Shown: positions 1-7,217 of the stretch, piece after piece
Layout: each line of letters starts with the position of its first letter
Numbering within the stretch: the stretch's first letter is position 1
Origin: Acidimicrobiales bacterium
GTDB lineage: Bacteria; Actinomycetota; Acidimicrobiia; Acidimicrobiales; Ilumatobacteraceae
Assembly: GCA_030833305.1 (NCBI GenBank)
Contig: JAURHL010000014.1
Location: 1 to 21,079, forward strand
DNA length: 21,079 nt
Direction of reading: 5' to 3'
The notes under the pieces: model-generated
What the model saw: the letters and a program-made list of their open reading frames with translations, nothing else
Databases searched by the model: none
What the model was told of the DNA's origin: nothing
Program-made: the position numbers and the translations under genes

Positions 1-105
1 CGAACGCGAGGAGCGGATTCGTGAATCGAGATCGACCCTCGTGGCACCCCGACGCCCGAGACTATGCTCGAGGTGCGGGGCCGGCGGTCCCAGTCTGGAG
101 CACGA
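1..105. other. left edge, no gene assigned
   Basis: This stretch lies before the first confident start codon. One forward frame stops at 22-24 (TGA), so the last few codons of a preceding gene may end there, but too little remains to identify it. The other two forward frames run on into the ATPase gene with poor codon choice and are probably noncoding. A possible -10 box lies inside. Confidence 0.4.
63..68 (+). promoter_or_regulatory. possible -10 box (TATGCT)
   Basis: TATGCT fits the TANNNT form seen before many genes here. It would start a transcript near 75 and give the ATPase gene at 106 a leader of about 30 nt containing GGAG at 97-100. No -35 element is recognisable. The importer genes could equally be read from an upstream promoter outside the window. 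Confidence 0.35.
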
Positions 106-843
106 ATGTCGCAGTCCCCGTTGTCTTTCCGGAACGTGTCGATGACGTTCCCCGACGGCACGAAGGCTCTGTCCGACGTTTCTTTGGACGTGGGCAAGGG
201 AGAGTTCGTGACCATCGTCGGTCCGTCCGGTTGCGGTAAGTCCACGTTGCTCAAGATCGCGTCCGGATTGCTCGAGGCGACGTCGGGCGAGATCTCGGTC
301 GATCGGGACCGCATCGGCTACGTCTTCCAGGATGCCACGCTCCTTCCCTGGCGTACCGTGCGTCGCAACGTGGAGTTGCTCGCCGAACTCCACGGATACG
401 ACAAGGAGCGGCGCATCCAACTCGCCGAGGACGCCATCGACCTGGTGGGTTTGCGCGGCTTCGAAAATCACTATCCGCGTTCGTTGTCGGGTGGCATGCG
501 GATGCGCGCCTCTCTCGCCCGAACCCTCACGTTGAAGCCTCCGGTGTTCCTGTTCGACGAGCCCTTCGGAGCGGTCGACGAGATCACCCGCGAGCGCCTC
601 AACGAGGAGACTCTCCGTCTTTTCGAGCAGGAACGTTTCGCCGGTCTCTTCATCACGCATTCGATCAGTGAGGCGGTCTATTTGTCGACCAAGGTGCACG
701 TGATGTCGTCGCGTCCCGGGCGATTGGTCGCCTCGTTCGACGTTCCGTTCGAGTATCCCCGCAAACCGGATCTGCGGTTCGACGCTCGCTTCGCCGAACT
801 TTGCGGACAGGTCAGCTTCGCCCTGAGAGGAGCGCACTCATGA
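106..843 (+). CDS. ABC transporter ATP-binding protein, NitT/TauT type
   Basis: This is the 245-residue cytoplasmic ATPase of an importer. Seen directly: Walker A GPSGCGKST at residues 39-47, Q-loop glutamine 75 in FQDATLLPW, signature LSGGM at 127-131, Walker B ending in D151-E152, and H-loop histidine 185 in FITHS. The LLPWRTV stretch and the LSGGM variant are typical of the nitrate/sulfonate/taurine/HMP importer group (SsuB/TauB/ThiZ-like), which feeds on small organic or inorganic solutes caught by a periplasmic binding protein. I chose ATG 106 over ATG 64 because GGAG sits 5 nt before it and homology begins right after it. The stop overlaps the permease start in ATGA, so the two are translationally coupled. 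The substrate cannot be read from this subunit. The binding protein is not in the window and may lie upstream. Confidence 0.92.
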   Translation: MSQSPLSFRNVSMTFPDGTKALSDVSLDVGKGEFVTIVGPSGCGKSTLLKIASGLLEATSGEISVDRDRIGYVFQDATLLPWRTVRRNVELLAELHGYDKERRIQLAEDAIDLVGLRGFENHYPRSLSGGMRMRASLARTLTLKPPVFLFDEPFGAVDEITRERLNEETLRLFEQERFAGLFITHSISEAVYLSTKVHVMSSRPGRLVASFDVPFEYPRKPDLRFDARFAELCGQVSFALRGAHS

Positions 844-1715
844 CCCTCGACGACACGCCGGCGTTCGATCCGGTCGCGGCGACCGACGTAGACGTCGTGT
901 CGGCGCCCGGAGCCAAACGTTCGCGCAAGGCCAACTTCGCCGGCTCCGTACTGCCGCCATTGGCCGTCGGCCTCATCATCCTGGGCGTCTGGTATTTCAT
1001 CAGCCTCGTGGTACTGGATCCGAAACGTCGGTTCCTCTTGCAGCCGCCCCATGAGGTGTGGAACGTGGGCTTCGCCGACTGGGACAACCTGTCGACCATG
1101 CTCGAGGGAATGTGGTCGAGCACCAAGGTGGCTTTCTGGGGTCTCCTGATCGCGATTCTGCTCGGCTTCCTGCTGGCCATCGTCATGAGTCAGGCCAAGG
1201 TGGTCGAACGGGCGATCTTCCCGTACGCGGTGGTGCTGCAGGCGATTCCCATTCTGGCCATCGTTCCCCTGATCGGATTCTGGTTCGGCTACGGGTTCTC
1301 GTCCCGCGTGCTGGTATGCGTGATCATCGCGTTGTTCCCGATCGTGGTGAACACCCTCTTCGGTTTGCTCTCGGCCGATCAGGGCATGCACGACCTGTTC
1401 ACGTTGCACAAAGCCAATCGAATCACCCGACTTCGTCGTTTGATGTTCCCGGCGGCCCTCCCGGCGGTGTTCGCGGGTTTGCGGATCTCGGCCGGCTTGT
1501 CGGTGATCGGAGCGATCGTCGGTGACTTCTTCTTCGGTCAAGGCGAAGTCGGGATCGGGCAGTTGCTCAAGCGTTACGCGAACCGGTTGGAGGGCGAGCA
1601 GTTGTTCGCCTCGGTGATCCTGTCGAGTGCCTTGGGAGTCTCGGTCTTTCTGTTCTTCGGCTGGTTGTCCGGGCGTCTGATCGGCAAGTGGGCCACCGAC
1701 TCTCGGGGCAAGTGA
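840..1715 (+). CDS. ABC transporter permease, NitT/TauT (BPD_transp_1) type
   Basis: This is a 291-residue inner-membrane permease that pairs with the preceding ATPase. A basic cytoplasmic N-terminus (residues 1-35) is followed by about six hydrophobic segments, roughly 36-58, 96-117, 128-150, 155-177, 208-230 and 256-282. The EAA-like loop that docks on the ATPase spans about 186-219 and ends in FPAALPAVFAGLRISAG, as is usual for SsuC/TauC/ThiX relatives. The start at 840 is supported by GAGAGGAG at 825-832 and the 4-nt ATGA overlap. The context of nucleobase-type deaminases nearby (a cytosine-deaminase-like gene and a guanine deaminase) makes an N-heterocycle or pyrimidine-precursor substrate plausible, but this is inference only. 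The gene ends 25 nt from the convergent desaturase with no terminator visible between them. Confidence 0.92.
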   Translation: MTLDDTPAFDPVAATDVDVVSAPGAKRSRKANFAGSVLPPLAVGLIILGVWYFISLVVLDPKRRFLLQPPHEVWNVGFADWDNLSTMLEGMWSSTKVAFWGLLIAILLGFLLAIVMSQAKVVERAIFPYAVVLQAIPILAIVPLIGFWFGYGFSSRVLVCVIIALFPIVVNTLFGLLSADQGMHDLFTLHKANRITRLRRLMFPAALPAVFAGLRISAGLSVIGAIVGDFFFGQGEVGIGQLLKRYANRLEGEQLFASVILSSALGVSVFLFFGWLSGRLIGKWATDSRGK

Positions 1716-1740
1716 CCGTCACACATTCGTCACCCGTACG

Positions 1741-2799
1741 TCAGTCGGGTCGCACGTACCCCGGACTCAGGGCGAACGAGTGGTCCCGTTGTTGACGTCG
1801 TAGCGCGGGCAGGATCACTCGGTACGCGGCGCGCATGTTCGGGAACGGCTCGGGGAGGTCGTCCTTGATCAACGCGTGCAACCGCGGCAGGGCGTGGTAG
1901 GGCACCGACGGATACATGTGGTGCTCGAGGTGGTAGTTCATGTTCAGGTACAGGAAGCGCCACACCCGATTCATGTACACCGTGCGGGTGTTCAGTCGGT
2001 GGTCGAGCACGTCCTCGGCGAGACCGGCGTGTTGGGTGGTGCCGAAGACCACCAACAGCCAGCGGCCGTACAAGGACGGTAGGCCCACCATCACCAGTGG
2101 CAACCACGAGCCGGACACGATCGATGTCGTGATCATCACCAGCCAGATCGACAGGTGCACACGACCCCACAGGATCGCCCGCGACGCTTCACGGGGCGGA
2201 AGGTACGTTGCCTCGTCGGGGTGGAGGCGCCCCACCAGGTTGTGCAGGTACTTGCCGAATTCCTTGAGCGCACTCAGCACACCGAACATCTCGAGGGCGA
2301 TCTTCCAGAACGGAGTCGGTCGGGGATAGGCGATCTCGGCATCGCGTCCGACGATGATGGTGTCGGCATGGTGTCGGTTGTGGCTCCAGCGCCACGAGAC
2401 GGGTTCGCGCAGGTCCATGAACGACGCCACGTGGTACACGACGAGGTTCGCCGTCTTGGACTTGAACGCCGTGCGATGACCACATTCGTGCCAACGCGCG
2501 TCGGACGCCGACCCGTACAGCGTTCCGTACAGGAACATGGCCGGCAACGTCCACCACGAGAGCCACGTGAGAACCAACCACGTTCCCGAAGCGGCCAGCA
2601 ACACCAGCCACAGGAGCGTGTCCAGGGTCGCTCGTCGGTCGGAGCGTTGCATGATGGTCAGCAGTTCGTCGCGATCCACCGGGCTGCGGTACCAATCGGC
2701 TCCCGCCAGTCCCGCGCTCTCGGCCACGGCTCCCTCGGGCCCGGTGAGTCGGTAATCGCGCGGTGTCGTCGATCTCGGTGTCGTCGATCGTGAATCCAT
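1741..2799 (-). CDS. membrane fatty acid desaturase family protein
   Basis: This is a 352-residue integral-membrane di-iron desaturase/hydroxylase. The three histidine boxes are complete: HECGH at 104-108, HNRHH at 140-144 and HLEHH at 290-294, with the extra TQHAG histidine at 257. Hydrophobic pairs flank them (about 61-96 and 213-254). The C-terminal run NMNYHLEHHMYPSVPYHALP is typical of the bacterial FA_desaturase group that also includes rhizobitoxine-type desaturases, so an acyl chain is the default substrate but not proven. I placed the start at ATG 2799 because GGGGGA lies just upstream and the first 15 residues (SRSTTPRSTTPRD) look like a soluble lead-in. A longer frame reaches back to 3099 but would overlap the divergent gene. 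It shares a short divergent promoter region with the TIGR03792-like gene. Confidence 0.9.
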   Translation of the reverse strand: MDSRSTTPRSTTPRDYRLTGPEGAVAESAGLAGADWYRSPVDRDELLTIMQRSDRRATLDTLLWLVLLAASGTWLVLTWLSWWTLPAMFLYGTLYGSASDARWHECGHRTAFKSKTANLVVYHVASFMDLREPVSWRWSHNRHHADTIIVGRDAEIAYPRPTPFWKIALEMFGVLSALKEFGKYLHNLVGRLHPDEATYLPPREASRAILWGRVHLSIWLVMITTSIVSGSWLPLVMVGLPSLYGRWLLVVFGTTQHAGLAEDVLDHRLNTRTVYMNRVWRFLYLNMNYHLEHHMYPSVPYHALPRLHALIKDDLPEPFPNMRAAYRVILPALRRQQRDHSFALSPGYVRPD

Positions 2800-2815
2800 C
2801 GTTCCCCCGCGTCGG

Positions 2816-2821
2816 AGCATA
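2816..2821 (-). promoter_or_regulatory. probable -10 box for the desaturase (TATGCT)
   Basis: Read on the minus strand, 2821-2816 is TATGCT. A transcript would start near 2809, leaving a leader of about 10 nt that holds the GGGGGA ribosome binding site. It lies back-to-back with the plus-strand box at 2830-2835, 8 bp away. No -35 match is visible. Confidence 0.5.
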
Positions 2822-2829
2822 GGCATCGC

Positions 2830-2835
2830 TAGAGT
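2830..2835 (+). promoter_or_regulatory. probable leaderless -10 box (TAGAGT)
   Basis: TAGAGT ends 7 nt before the GTG start at 2843, so transcription would begin at or next to the start codon. There is no ribosome binding site before this GTG, which agrees with leaderless expression. Confidence 0.55.
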
Positions 2836-2842
2836 CGGTCGC

Positions 2843-3133
2843 GTGGTCGTGGAGTGGTTGACGTTTCGCGTGACGCCCGACGAGCGCGCCGTGTGGCTGG
2901 CCCGCGAGGAGGAGGTCTGGAGCCGATACCTCGAAGGTTGCGACGGTTTCGTGCGCAAGCAGATGTGGATCGAGGAATCCGAACCGAACGAGATCCACGC
3001 GGTGATCTGGTGGGAGAGTCGTGAACTTTGGAAGCGAATCACCCCCGAGCAGGTGGACGAGGTGGACCGCCGGATGGGCGATCTGTTCCGGGAATGCACG
3101 ATGCGCGTCTACGACATCGTGCGCGATCGCTGA
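2843..3133 (+). CDS. TIGR03792-like small conserved protein
   Basis: This is a 96-residue soluble protein. The opening VVEWLTFRV, the central VRKQMWIEE and the run VIWWESRELWKRI match what I recall of the TIGR03792 family, a ferredoxin-like (dimeric alpha-beta barrel, antibiotic-monooxygenase-type) group found in cyanobacteria and other bacteria with no established function. The GTG start at 2843 is chosen because the family motif begins two residues later and a TAGAGT box sits 7 nt upstream. A second in-frame GTG at 2849 is possible. It is divergent from the desaturase with only 43 bp between starts, so the two may be co-regulated, although nothing shows a shared pathway. Its TGA stop abuts the stop of the convergent oxidoreductase, forming TGATCA. 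Confidence 0.8.
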   Translation: MVVEWLTFRVTPDERAVWLAREEEVWSRYLEGCDGFVRKQMWIEESEPNEIHAVIWWESRELWKRITPEQVDEVDRRMGDLFRECTMRVYDIVRDR

Positions 3134-3928
3134 TCAGTCGTTCAGCGTCCGGAGCGATTCGACGGCCCGCTCGATCATGACGGGCAGGGGGTCCCGGTCC
3201 ACCAAGGCGATTCCGATGCAGTCCGGTTGGTGGGTCGCGCGCGCGATCCGCAACTGCCGGCCCACCTCGGACGGATCACCGGCGATCGACCACTCGTCGG
3301 CCACTCCGCCGAAACGAGCCGAAACGCACAAGGTCACGTGAACGGGTCGGACCGAGCGGGCCTCGCGGATCGGGTCATGAGCGGTCTCGGAGGTGAAACC
3401 GGAGAGGAACACGCCGTCGGCCACTCGCGAGGCGAGACGGTTCAGCTGAGGCCCGCGGGCGCCGACGAACTGCGGGATGATCCGCGACGGAGCCGCATGG
3501 TCGGGTGGGGTGTAACGGGCGCTCGTCCGACCGCTGAACACGGCGCTCGCCGTCTCGATGGCGTCGCGAACGAGGGCCACCGGCTTGTCGGTCGCCAGGG
3601 AGAACGGCCCGAGCGACTCGTGGCCTCCCACGCCCCACCCGAGCACCATTCGTCCGTTGCTCAGTTCGTCGATGGTCATCGCGGTCGAGGCCACCGCGCC
3701 GGGATGACGCAACAGCGGTGAGGTGATGCCGACGCCCAACGTGATGCGACGAGTGACCATGGCGGCCGCGGCCAGAAGAGCGAACGGCTCGCGTGCCACA
3801 CCCTCGTCGGCCACCCACACCTCGTCCACGCCGGCCTCGTCGAGGGTCACGATCGCGTCGACTATGGATGACGCCGTCACGTTCGGATAGATCCAGACAC
3901 AGGTGCGCACTCGCCTACGATTCCACAT
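3134..3928 (-). CDS. luciferase-like (F420-type) oxidoreductase
   Basis: This is a 264-residue TIM-barrel protein of the bacterial-luciferase-like superfamily. Family marks are RITLGVGITSPLLRHP at about 61-76, SNGRMVLGWGVGG at 90-102 and the late AGDPSEVGRQL segment that resembles the 'G-x-P-x-x-V' end of the barrel. In actinobacteria such proteins often use coenzyme F420 rather than FMN. The cofactor and substrate are not visible from sequence. At 264 residues it is shorter than many members (about 300-340) but the barrel seems complete. The start is uncertain: ATG 3928 gives an atypical MWNRRR lead, whereas GTG 3910 would give the more usual start just before the first beta strand (TCVWIYPN). 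Neither has a clear ribosome binding site. It is divergent from the cytosine-deaminase-like gene. Confidence 0.83.
   Translation of the reverse strand: MWNRRRVRTCVWIYPNVTASSIVDAIVTLDEAGVDEVWVADEGVAREPFALLAAAAMVTRRITLGVGITSPLLRHPGAVASTAMTIDELSNGRMVLGWGVGGHESLGPFSLATDKPVALVRDAIETASAVFSGRTSARYTPPDHAAPSRIIPQFVGARGPQLNRLASRVADGVFLSGFTSETAHDPIREARSVRPVHVTLCVSARFGGVADEWSIAGDPSEVGRQLRIARATHQPDCIGIALVDRDPLPVMIERAVESLRTLND
3916..3921 (+). promoter_or_regulatory. probable -10 box (TACGAT)
   Basis: TACGAT would start a transcript near 3928, giving the amidohydrolase gene a leader of about 30 nt that carries a strong AGGAGGA at 3948-3954. It sits inside or at the very start of the divergent oxidoreductase gene, depending on that gene's real start. 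Confidence 0.45.
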
Positions 3929-3958
3929 CGGCGGCACGCGGGAGAACAGGAGGACTTC

Positions 3959-5200
3959 ATGTCGAACGAACCGGCTGTTTCCCGGTGGTTGCGACGGGCC
4001 CGCTTGACGAACGGCTCGTTGGTCGACATCGAGGTCGTCGAGGGTCGGGTGTCGGCGGTCGAACCCGTCTCGAACGATCGAGTCGGAACGTCGCTGGATG
4101 GATGGCTCGTGTTGCCGGCGCTCGGGGAGCCGCACGCCCACCTCGACAAAGCCTTGACGGCCGAACGCGTGCCGAATCCGTCCGGAGACCTGATGGGAGC
4201 GATCCACGCCTGGGTCGCGGCCGAAGAGCGCGGTGAATTCGGACTGGACGAAATGACCGCGCGGGCCATCGAGGCCATCCGCAAGTTGGTGGCCAACGGA
4301 GTCACCACGATCCGCACGCACGTGAACGTGGGCGAGAGTGACGCGACGCACGTGCACCTGCGCGCGGTGCTCGCCGCTCGCGACGTCACCCGACATCTCG
4401 CCGACCTGCAAATCGTCGCTCTGATGCATTCACCCCTTGCCGGATCGGAGGGGGCCGGGAATCGTCGTGCGTTGCGCGAGGCGTTGGCGTTGGGCGCGGA
4501 TCTGGTGGGTGGATGCCCGCACCTCGAGCCCGATGGTGCGGGGATGATCCGCGAGGCTCTGGCCGCGGCGACCGAGGCGGGTGTGGGTCTCGATCTTCAT
4601 GTCGACGAGACTCTCGACCCGAACATGTTGACCCTCGTGGAATTGGTCCGTCAGGTCGAGTCGACCGGCTTCGAACGATCCGTCGCGGCCAGTCACTGTG
4701 TCAGCCTCTCGGTGCAGCCTCTCGACGCTCAACGCGAGATCGCGCGGATGGTCGCCGCGGTCGGCGTCTCCGTCATCGCGTTGCCCCCGACCAATCTGTT
4801 CCTTCAGGGTCGCGAGCAGCCGCAGGCCATGCCGCGGGGGATCGCGCCCATCGACGTCCTGCGTGAGTCGGGAACCACGGTCGCGTTGGGTGGAGACAAC
4901 GTGCAGGATCCGTTCAACCCCGTCGGACGAAGCGACCCTCTCGAGACCGCGGCACTGTCCATCATGGCGTCGCATCAGTTGCCCGCTGCGGCGTTCGACC
5001 TCGTCGGTAACGCGGTCCGTCGGGTGCTCGGCCACGAGGAGGTGAACGTGGCGGTTGGATCTCCGGCAGACTTCCTGGTGATCGACGCGGCGTCGGTTCG
5101 CGAGGCGATCGCCGACGCGCCACTCGACCGGCGGGTGTTCAAGGGCGGGCGTGAAGTGGTGGTGACGACGACCACTCGTCGATTCCACGACGACCCCTGA
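3959..5200 (+). CDS. cytosine deaminase-family amidohydrolase
   Basis: This is a 413-residue metal-dependent hydrolase of the CodA/AtzC branch of the amidohydrolase superfamily, which deaminates cytosine, isoguanine or related N-heterocycles in the cytoplasm. Metal and catalytic residues are all present: H59 and H61 in EPHAHLDK, H214 and E217 in HVDE, H246 in ASHC and D313 in GGDN. Four of these (214, 217, 246, 313) fall at the same numbers as in E. coli cytosine deaminase, and the stretches NLFLQGR and VQDPFNPVG also correspond to it. The lysine after HxHxD is more like AtzC relatives, so the true substrate may not be cytosine. A strong AGGAGGA lies 4 nt before ATG 3959. It is one of two base-deaminase-type genes in the window. 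Confidence 0.85.
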   Translation: MSNEPAVSRWLRRARLTNGSLVDIEVVEGRVSAVEPVSNDRVGTSLDGWLVLPALGEPHAHLDKALTAERVPNPSGDLMGAIHAWVAAEERGEFGLDEMTARAIEAIRKLVANGVTTIRTHVNVGESDATHVHLRAVLAARDVTRHLADLQIVALMHSPLAGSEGAGNRRALREALALGADLVGGCPHLEPDGAGMIREALAAATEAGVGLDLHVDETLDPNMLTLVELVRQVESTGFERSVAASHCVSLSVQPLDAQREIARMVAAVGVSVIALPPTNLFLQGREQPQAMPRGIAPIDVLRESGTTVALGGDNVQDPFNPVGRSDPLETAALSIMASHQLPAAAFDLVGNAVRRVLGHEEVNVAVGSPADFLVIDAASVREAIADAPLDRRVFKGGREVVVTTTTRRFHDDP

Positions 5201-5216
5201 GACCCGGGAGACCCGG
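5199..5216. repeat. perfect tandem 9-bp repeat (GAGACCCGG x2)
   Basis: GAGACCCGG occurs at 5199-5207 and again at 5208-5216 with no gap, beginning inside the stop codon of the amidohydrolase gene. It lies directly before a TACTGT -10 box at 5220, so it covers the spacer and -35 area of that promoter. It could be an activator or repressor site, or chance. Confidence 0.6.
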
Positions 5217-5219
5217 TGG

Positions 5220-5225
5220 TACTGT
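5220..5225 (+). promoter_or_regulatory. possible -10 box (TACTGT)
   Basis: TACTGT lies in the 59-bp gap between the amidohydrolase and the next gene. A transcript would start near 5232 and include the AGGGAGG ribosome binding site at 5248-5254. Confidence 0.4.
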
Positions 5226-5259
5226 CGGCGGTAGTGACCAGGCAGGTAGGGAGGCTCGC

Positions 5260-6420
5260 ATGAAGGTCGGTGCGTTCTTTTTCGGTGGAGTCGAGATGGA
5301 CGACGCCGGCTCCGGTCCGCCCGCGCCACTCGACCGTCGTTACTCCAACGACCACATGTGGAAGGCCACGTTGGATTACGTGAACTCGGCGATCGAAGCC
5401 GATCGATTGGGTTTCGACTCCTTTTGGACGACCGAACACCACTTCCAGTACGAGGGATACGAGGTCATCCCGAACGGCCTCCTGATTTCGGCCTGGATCG
5501 CCGCCCAAACCAAGCGCATCAAGTTGGGGGCCATGTTCAACGTGGTGCCGCAATGGAACCCGCTCCGTCTGGCCGAGGATTTCGCGACGCTGCACAACCT
5601 CTCCGGGGGTCGCGGAGTTCTGGGCGTCGGTCGCGGAACAGTTCCGCGCGAGGTGTTGCACCTCAACGAAAAGGGCGTGTCGATCGGTTCGCACGACAAC
5701 CCGGAGAAGTCGGCCGACGACGAGTTGAACCGCGAGGTGTTCGAGGAATCGATGGAGATCATCCGGCGCGCCATGTCGAACGAGACGTTCTCGTTCTCGG
5801 GCAAGCACTTCCAGATCCCGCTACCCGGTATCCCGGATCGCGGAAGCACCGTTCAGCATCTGACCTTGGTCCCGCGTCCCATCTACCCGTACGAGATCTG
5901 GCAGGCGGTCACCAGCCCGCCGACGCTCGACTACGTCGCGCGCATCGGTCACTCGGCGGTCTTCTGGAATCAGCACTACTCGTTCATCAAGCGGTTCTGG
6001 GACACCTACTCCGAGAAGCAGGAAGCGGCCACCGGAGTCGCTCCGGCTCCGGGAGCCAAGCGAATGTTGGTCATCTCGGTGCGCATCGAGGACTCGTACG
6101 AGAAGGCCTGGCAGAGTGCGACGCCGGGTCACGACGAGTTCTGGAAGTTCCTCGGTCCGTACGGATGGAGTCGGGGCTACATGGGGGAGGACGGCAAGCC
6201 GGCCAAGCCCGGTCTCATCCCGACCTTGCAGGAGTCGGTGGACAACAAGACGATCCTGTTGGGAACACCCGAACAGGTCGCCGAGGGAGTGCAGTTCTAC
6301 AAGGACTTGTTGGGTCTCGAGTACGTCACGATCTTCCCGCACATGCTCGGTGACTCCTACAAGAAGGCCGACGAGCAGATGGCACGCTTCATGAACGAGG
6401 TCATGCCTCTGGTCAGGTAG
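5260..6420 (+). CDS. luciferase-like flavin monooxygenase (LuxA-type)
   Basis: This is a 386-residue TIM-barrel flavoenzyme of the bacterial-luciferase-like superfamily. The TEHHF motif (E59-H60-H61) and LSGGRGVLGVGRG at 114-126 are the usual family marks, and the early FDSFWTTEHHFQ.EGY resembles the LuxA/alkanal-monooxygenase branch rather than the shorter F420 branch of the gene at 3134. A late LLGTPEQVAEGVQFYKDL segment closes the barrel. The substrate is unknown. The start at ATG 5260 is firm: AGGGAGG lies 5 nt upstream and the first strand KVGAFFF follows at once. It sits 59 bp after the cytosine-deaminase-like gene on the same strand, so read-through and a shared role in N-heterocycle or organic-solute breakdown are possible. 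Its last 8 nt overlap the convergent phosphodiesterase gene. Confidence 0.88.
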   Translation: MKVGAFFFGGVEMDDAGSGPPAPLDRRYSNDHMWKATLDYVNSAIEADRLGFDSFWTTEHHFQYEGYEVIPNGLLISAWIAAQTKRIKLGAMFNVVPQWNPLRLAEDFATLHNLSGGRGVLGVGRGTVPREVLHLNEKGVSIGSHDNPEKSADDELNREVFEESMEIIRRAMSNETFSFSGKHFQIPLPGIPDRGSTVQHLTLVPRPIYPYEIWQAVTSPPTLDYVARIGHSAVFWNQHYSFIKRFWDTYSEKQEAATGVAPAPGAKRMLVISVRIEDSYEKAWQSATPGHDEFWKFLGPYGWSRGYMGEDGKPAKPGLIPTLQESVDNKTILLGTPEQVAEGVQFYKDLLGLEYVTIFPHMLGDSYKKADEQMARFMNEVMPLVR

Positions 6421-7180
6421 TCCGCCACAACGAGTTGTGCTCGCAGACCGAGCGCAACACCGCGGGTTGGTCGGTCATGATGCCGTGAACGCCGATGTCG
6501 ATGAGCCGTTGGATCTCCTCGGGGTGATCGATCGTCCATACGTGAACGGGTAGCCCGGCCCGCTCGGCCCGCTCGACGCGAGCCGCCGTGGTGACCGTCA
6601 ACGGTCCTTGTTTCACCGGCACCTGCAAGCAGGAGGGACCGGTGGGAACGCGGCCCGTCAGCCATTGGGCGACCTCGCGCGGACTGGCACTGGTGCAGAC
6701 GTCGGGGCCGAGTTCCTGACGAACACGCATCAGACGCCGATGGCTGAACGAGCCGATGCACACTCGGTCGAGTGCGTTCATGCGGCGCAACAGATCGATC
6801 AGCGGATCGACCGTGGCGTCACTCTTGGCGTCGATGTTGATCATCGAATCGGGGAATTCCTCCAAGAGATCGACGAGGAGCGGAATCGGTTCACGCCCGT
6901 CGACTCGGACCGCGGCCAGTTCGGTCCGGGACATCTCGCTGATCCGACCGTCACGACCACAGGTTCGACGCAGATCGTCGTCGTGGAAGGCCACGAGGTG
7001 ACCGTCGGCGGTCAGCTGCACATCGGTCTCGAGGTAGCGAAAGCCGAGCCCGACCGCGTGACGGAACGCCGGCAGGGTGTTCTCGGGCCATTCGCTCGTT
7101 CCGCCTCGATGGGCGAACGGAACGAAGTCACCGGCGACGTGAGGTTCCAGATACGGATGGACATGTCGCGGAAGGGCCAC
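6413..7180 (-). CDS. glycerophosphodiester phosphodiesterase family protein
   Basis: This is a 255-residue GDPD-family TIM barrel, expected to hydrolyse glycerophosphodiesters to glycerol-3-phosphate and an alcohol. With the start used here, the catalytic and metal-binding marks are AHRGG with H24, ENT at 33-35, E51 and D53 in YLETDVQLT, and H66 in AFHDD, and the C-terminal VHVWTIDHPEE and GVHGIMTDQP are canonical. There is no signal peptide, so it is probably cytoplasmic. The start is debatable. GTG 7180 has GATACT 6 nt upstream (leaderless pattern). ATG 7219 would add 13 residues with untypical codons and would overlap the divergent aldehyde dehydrogenase start codon in CATG. It ends 8 nt inside the convergent flavoprotein gene. 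Confidence 0.88.
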   Translation of the reverse strand: MALPRHVHPYLEPHVAGDFVPFAHRGGTSEWPENTLPAFRHAVGLGFRYLETDVQLTADGHLVAFHDDDLRRTCGRDGRISEMSRTELAAVRVDGREPIPLLVDLLEEFPDSMINIDAKSDATVDPLIDLLRRMNALDRVCIGSFSHRRLMRVRQELGPDVCTSASPREVAQWLTGRVPTGPSCLQVPVKQGPLTVTTAARVERAERAGLPVHVWTIDHPEEIQRLIDIGVHGIMTDQPAVLRSVCEHNSLWRTT

Positions 7181-7186
7181 CTCGCC

Positions 7187-7192
7187 AGTATC
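7187..7192 (-). promoter_or_regulatory. possible -10 box (GATACT)
   Basis: Minus strand 7192-7187 reads GATACT, 6 nt before GTG 7180. The first base departs from the TANNNT form seen elsewhere. It supports GTG 7180 as a leaderless start of the phosphodiesterase gene. Confidence 0.35.
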
Positions 7193-7203
7193 GCTCTCGG
7201 CAC

Positions 7204-7209
7204 TAACGT
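7204..7209 (+). promoter_or_regulatory. probable leaderless -10 box (TAACGT)
   Basis: TAACGT ends 8 nt before ATG 7218. No ribosome binding site precedes that ATG, so a leaderless transcript for the aldehyde dehydrogenase is likely. Confidence 0.5.
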
Positions 7210-7217
7210 TCGTCGGC

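Noticed and set aside
64..105. ATG 64 as the start of the ABC ATPase
   Set aside because: It would add MLEVRGRRSQSGAR, unlike the family, has no ribosome binding site and lies in a probable -10 box. ATG 106 has GGAG at proper spacing.
678..1541. Long minus-strand frame opposite the ABC permease
   Set aside because: It is His/Asp/Gln/Arg-rich with no domain, and it mirrors a permease with clear membrane segments.
4430..5329. Minus-strand frame opposite the cytosine-deaminase-like gene
   Set aside because: It has shadow-type composition and no motif, and the plus-strand gene keeps every metal ligand.
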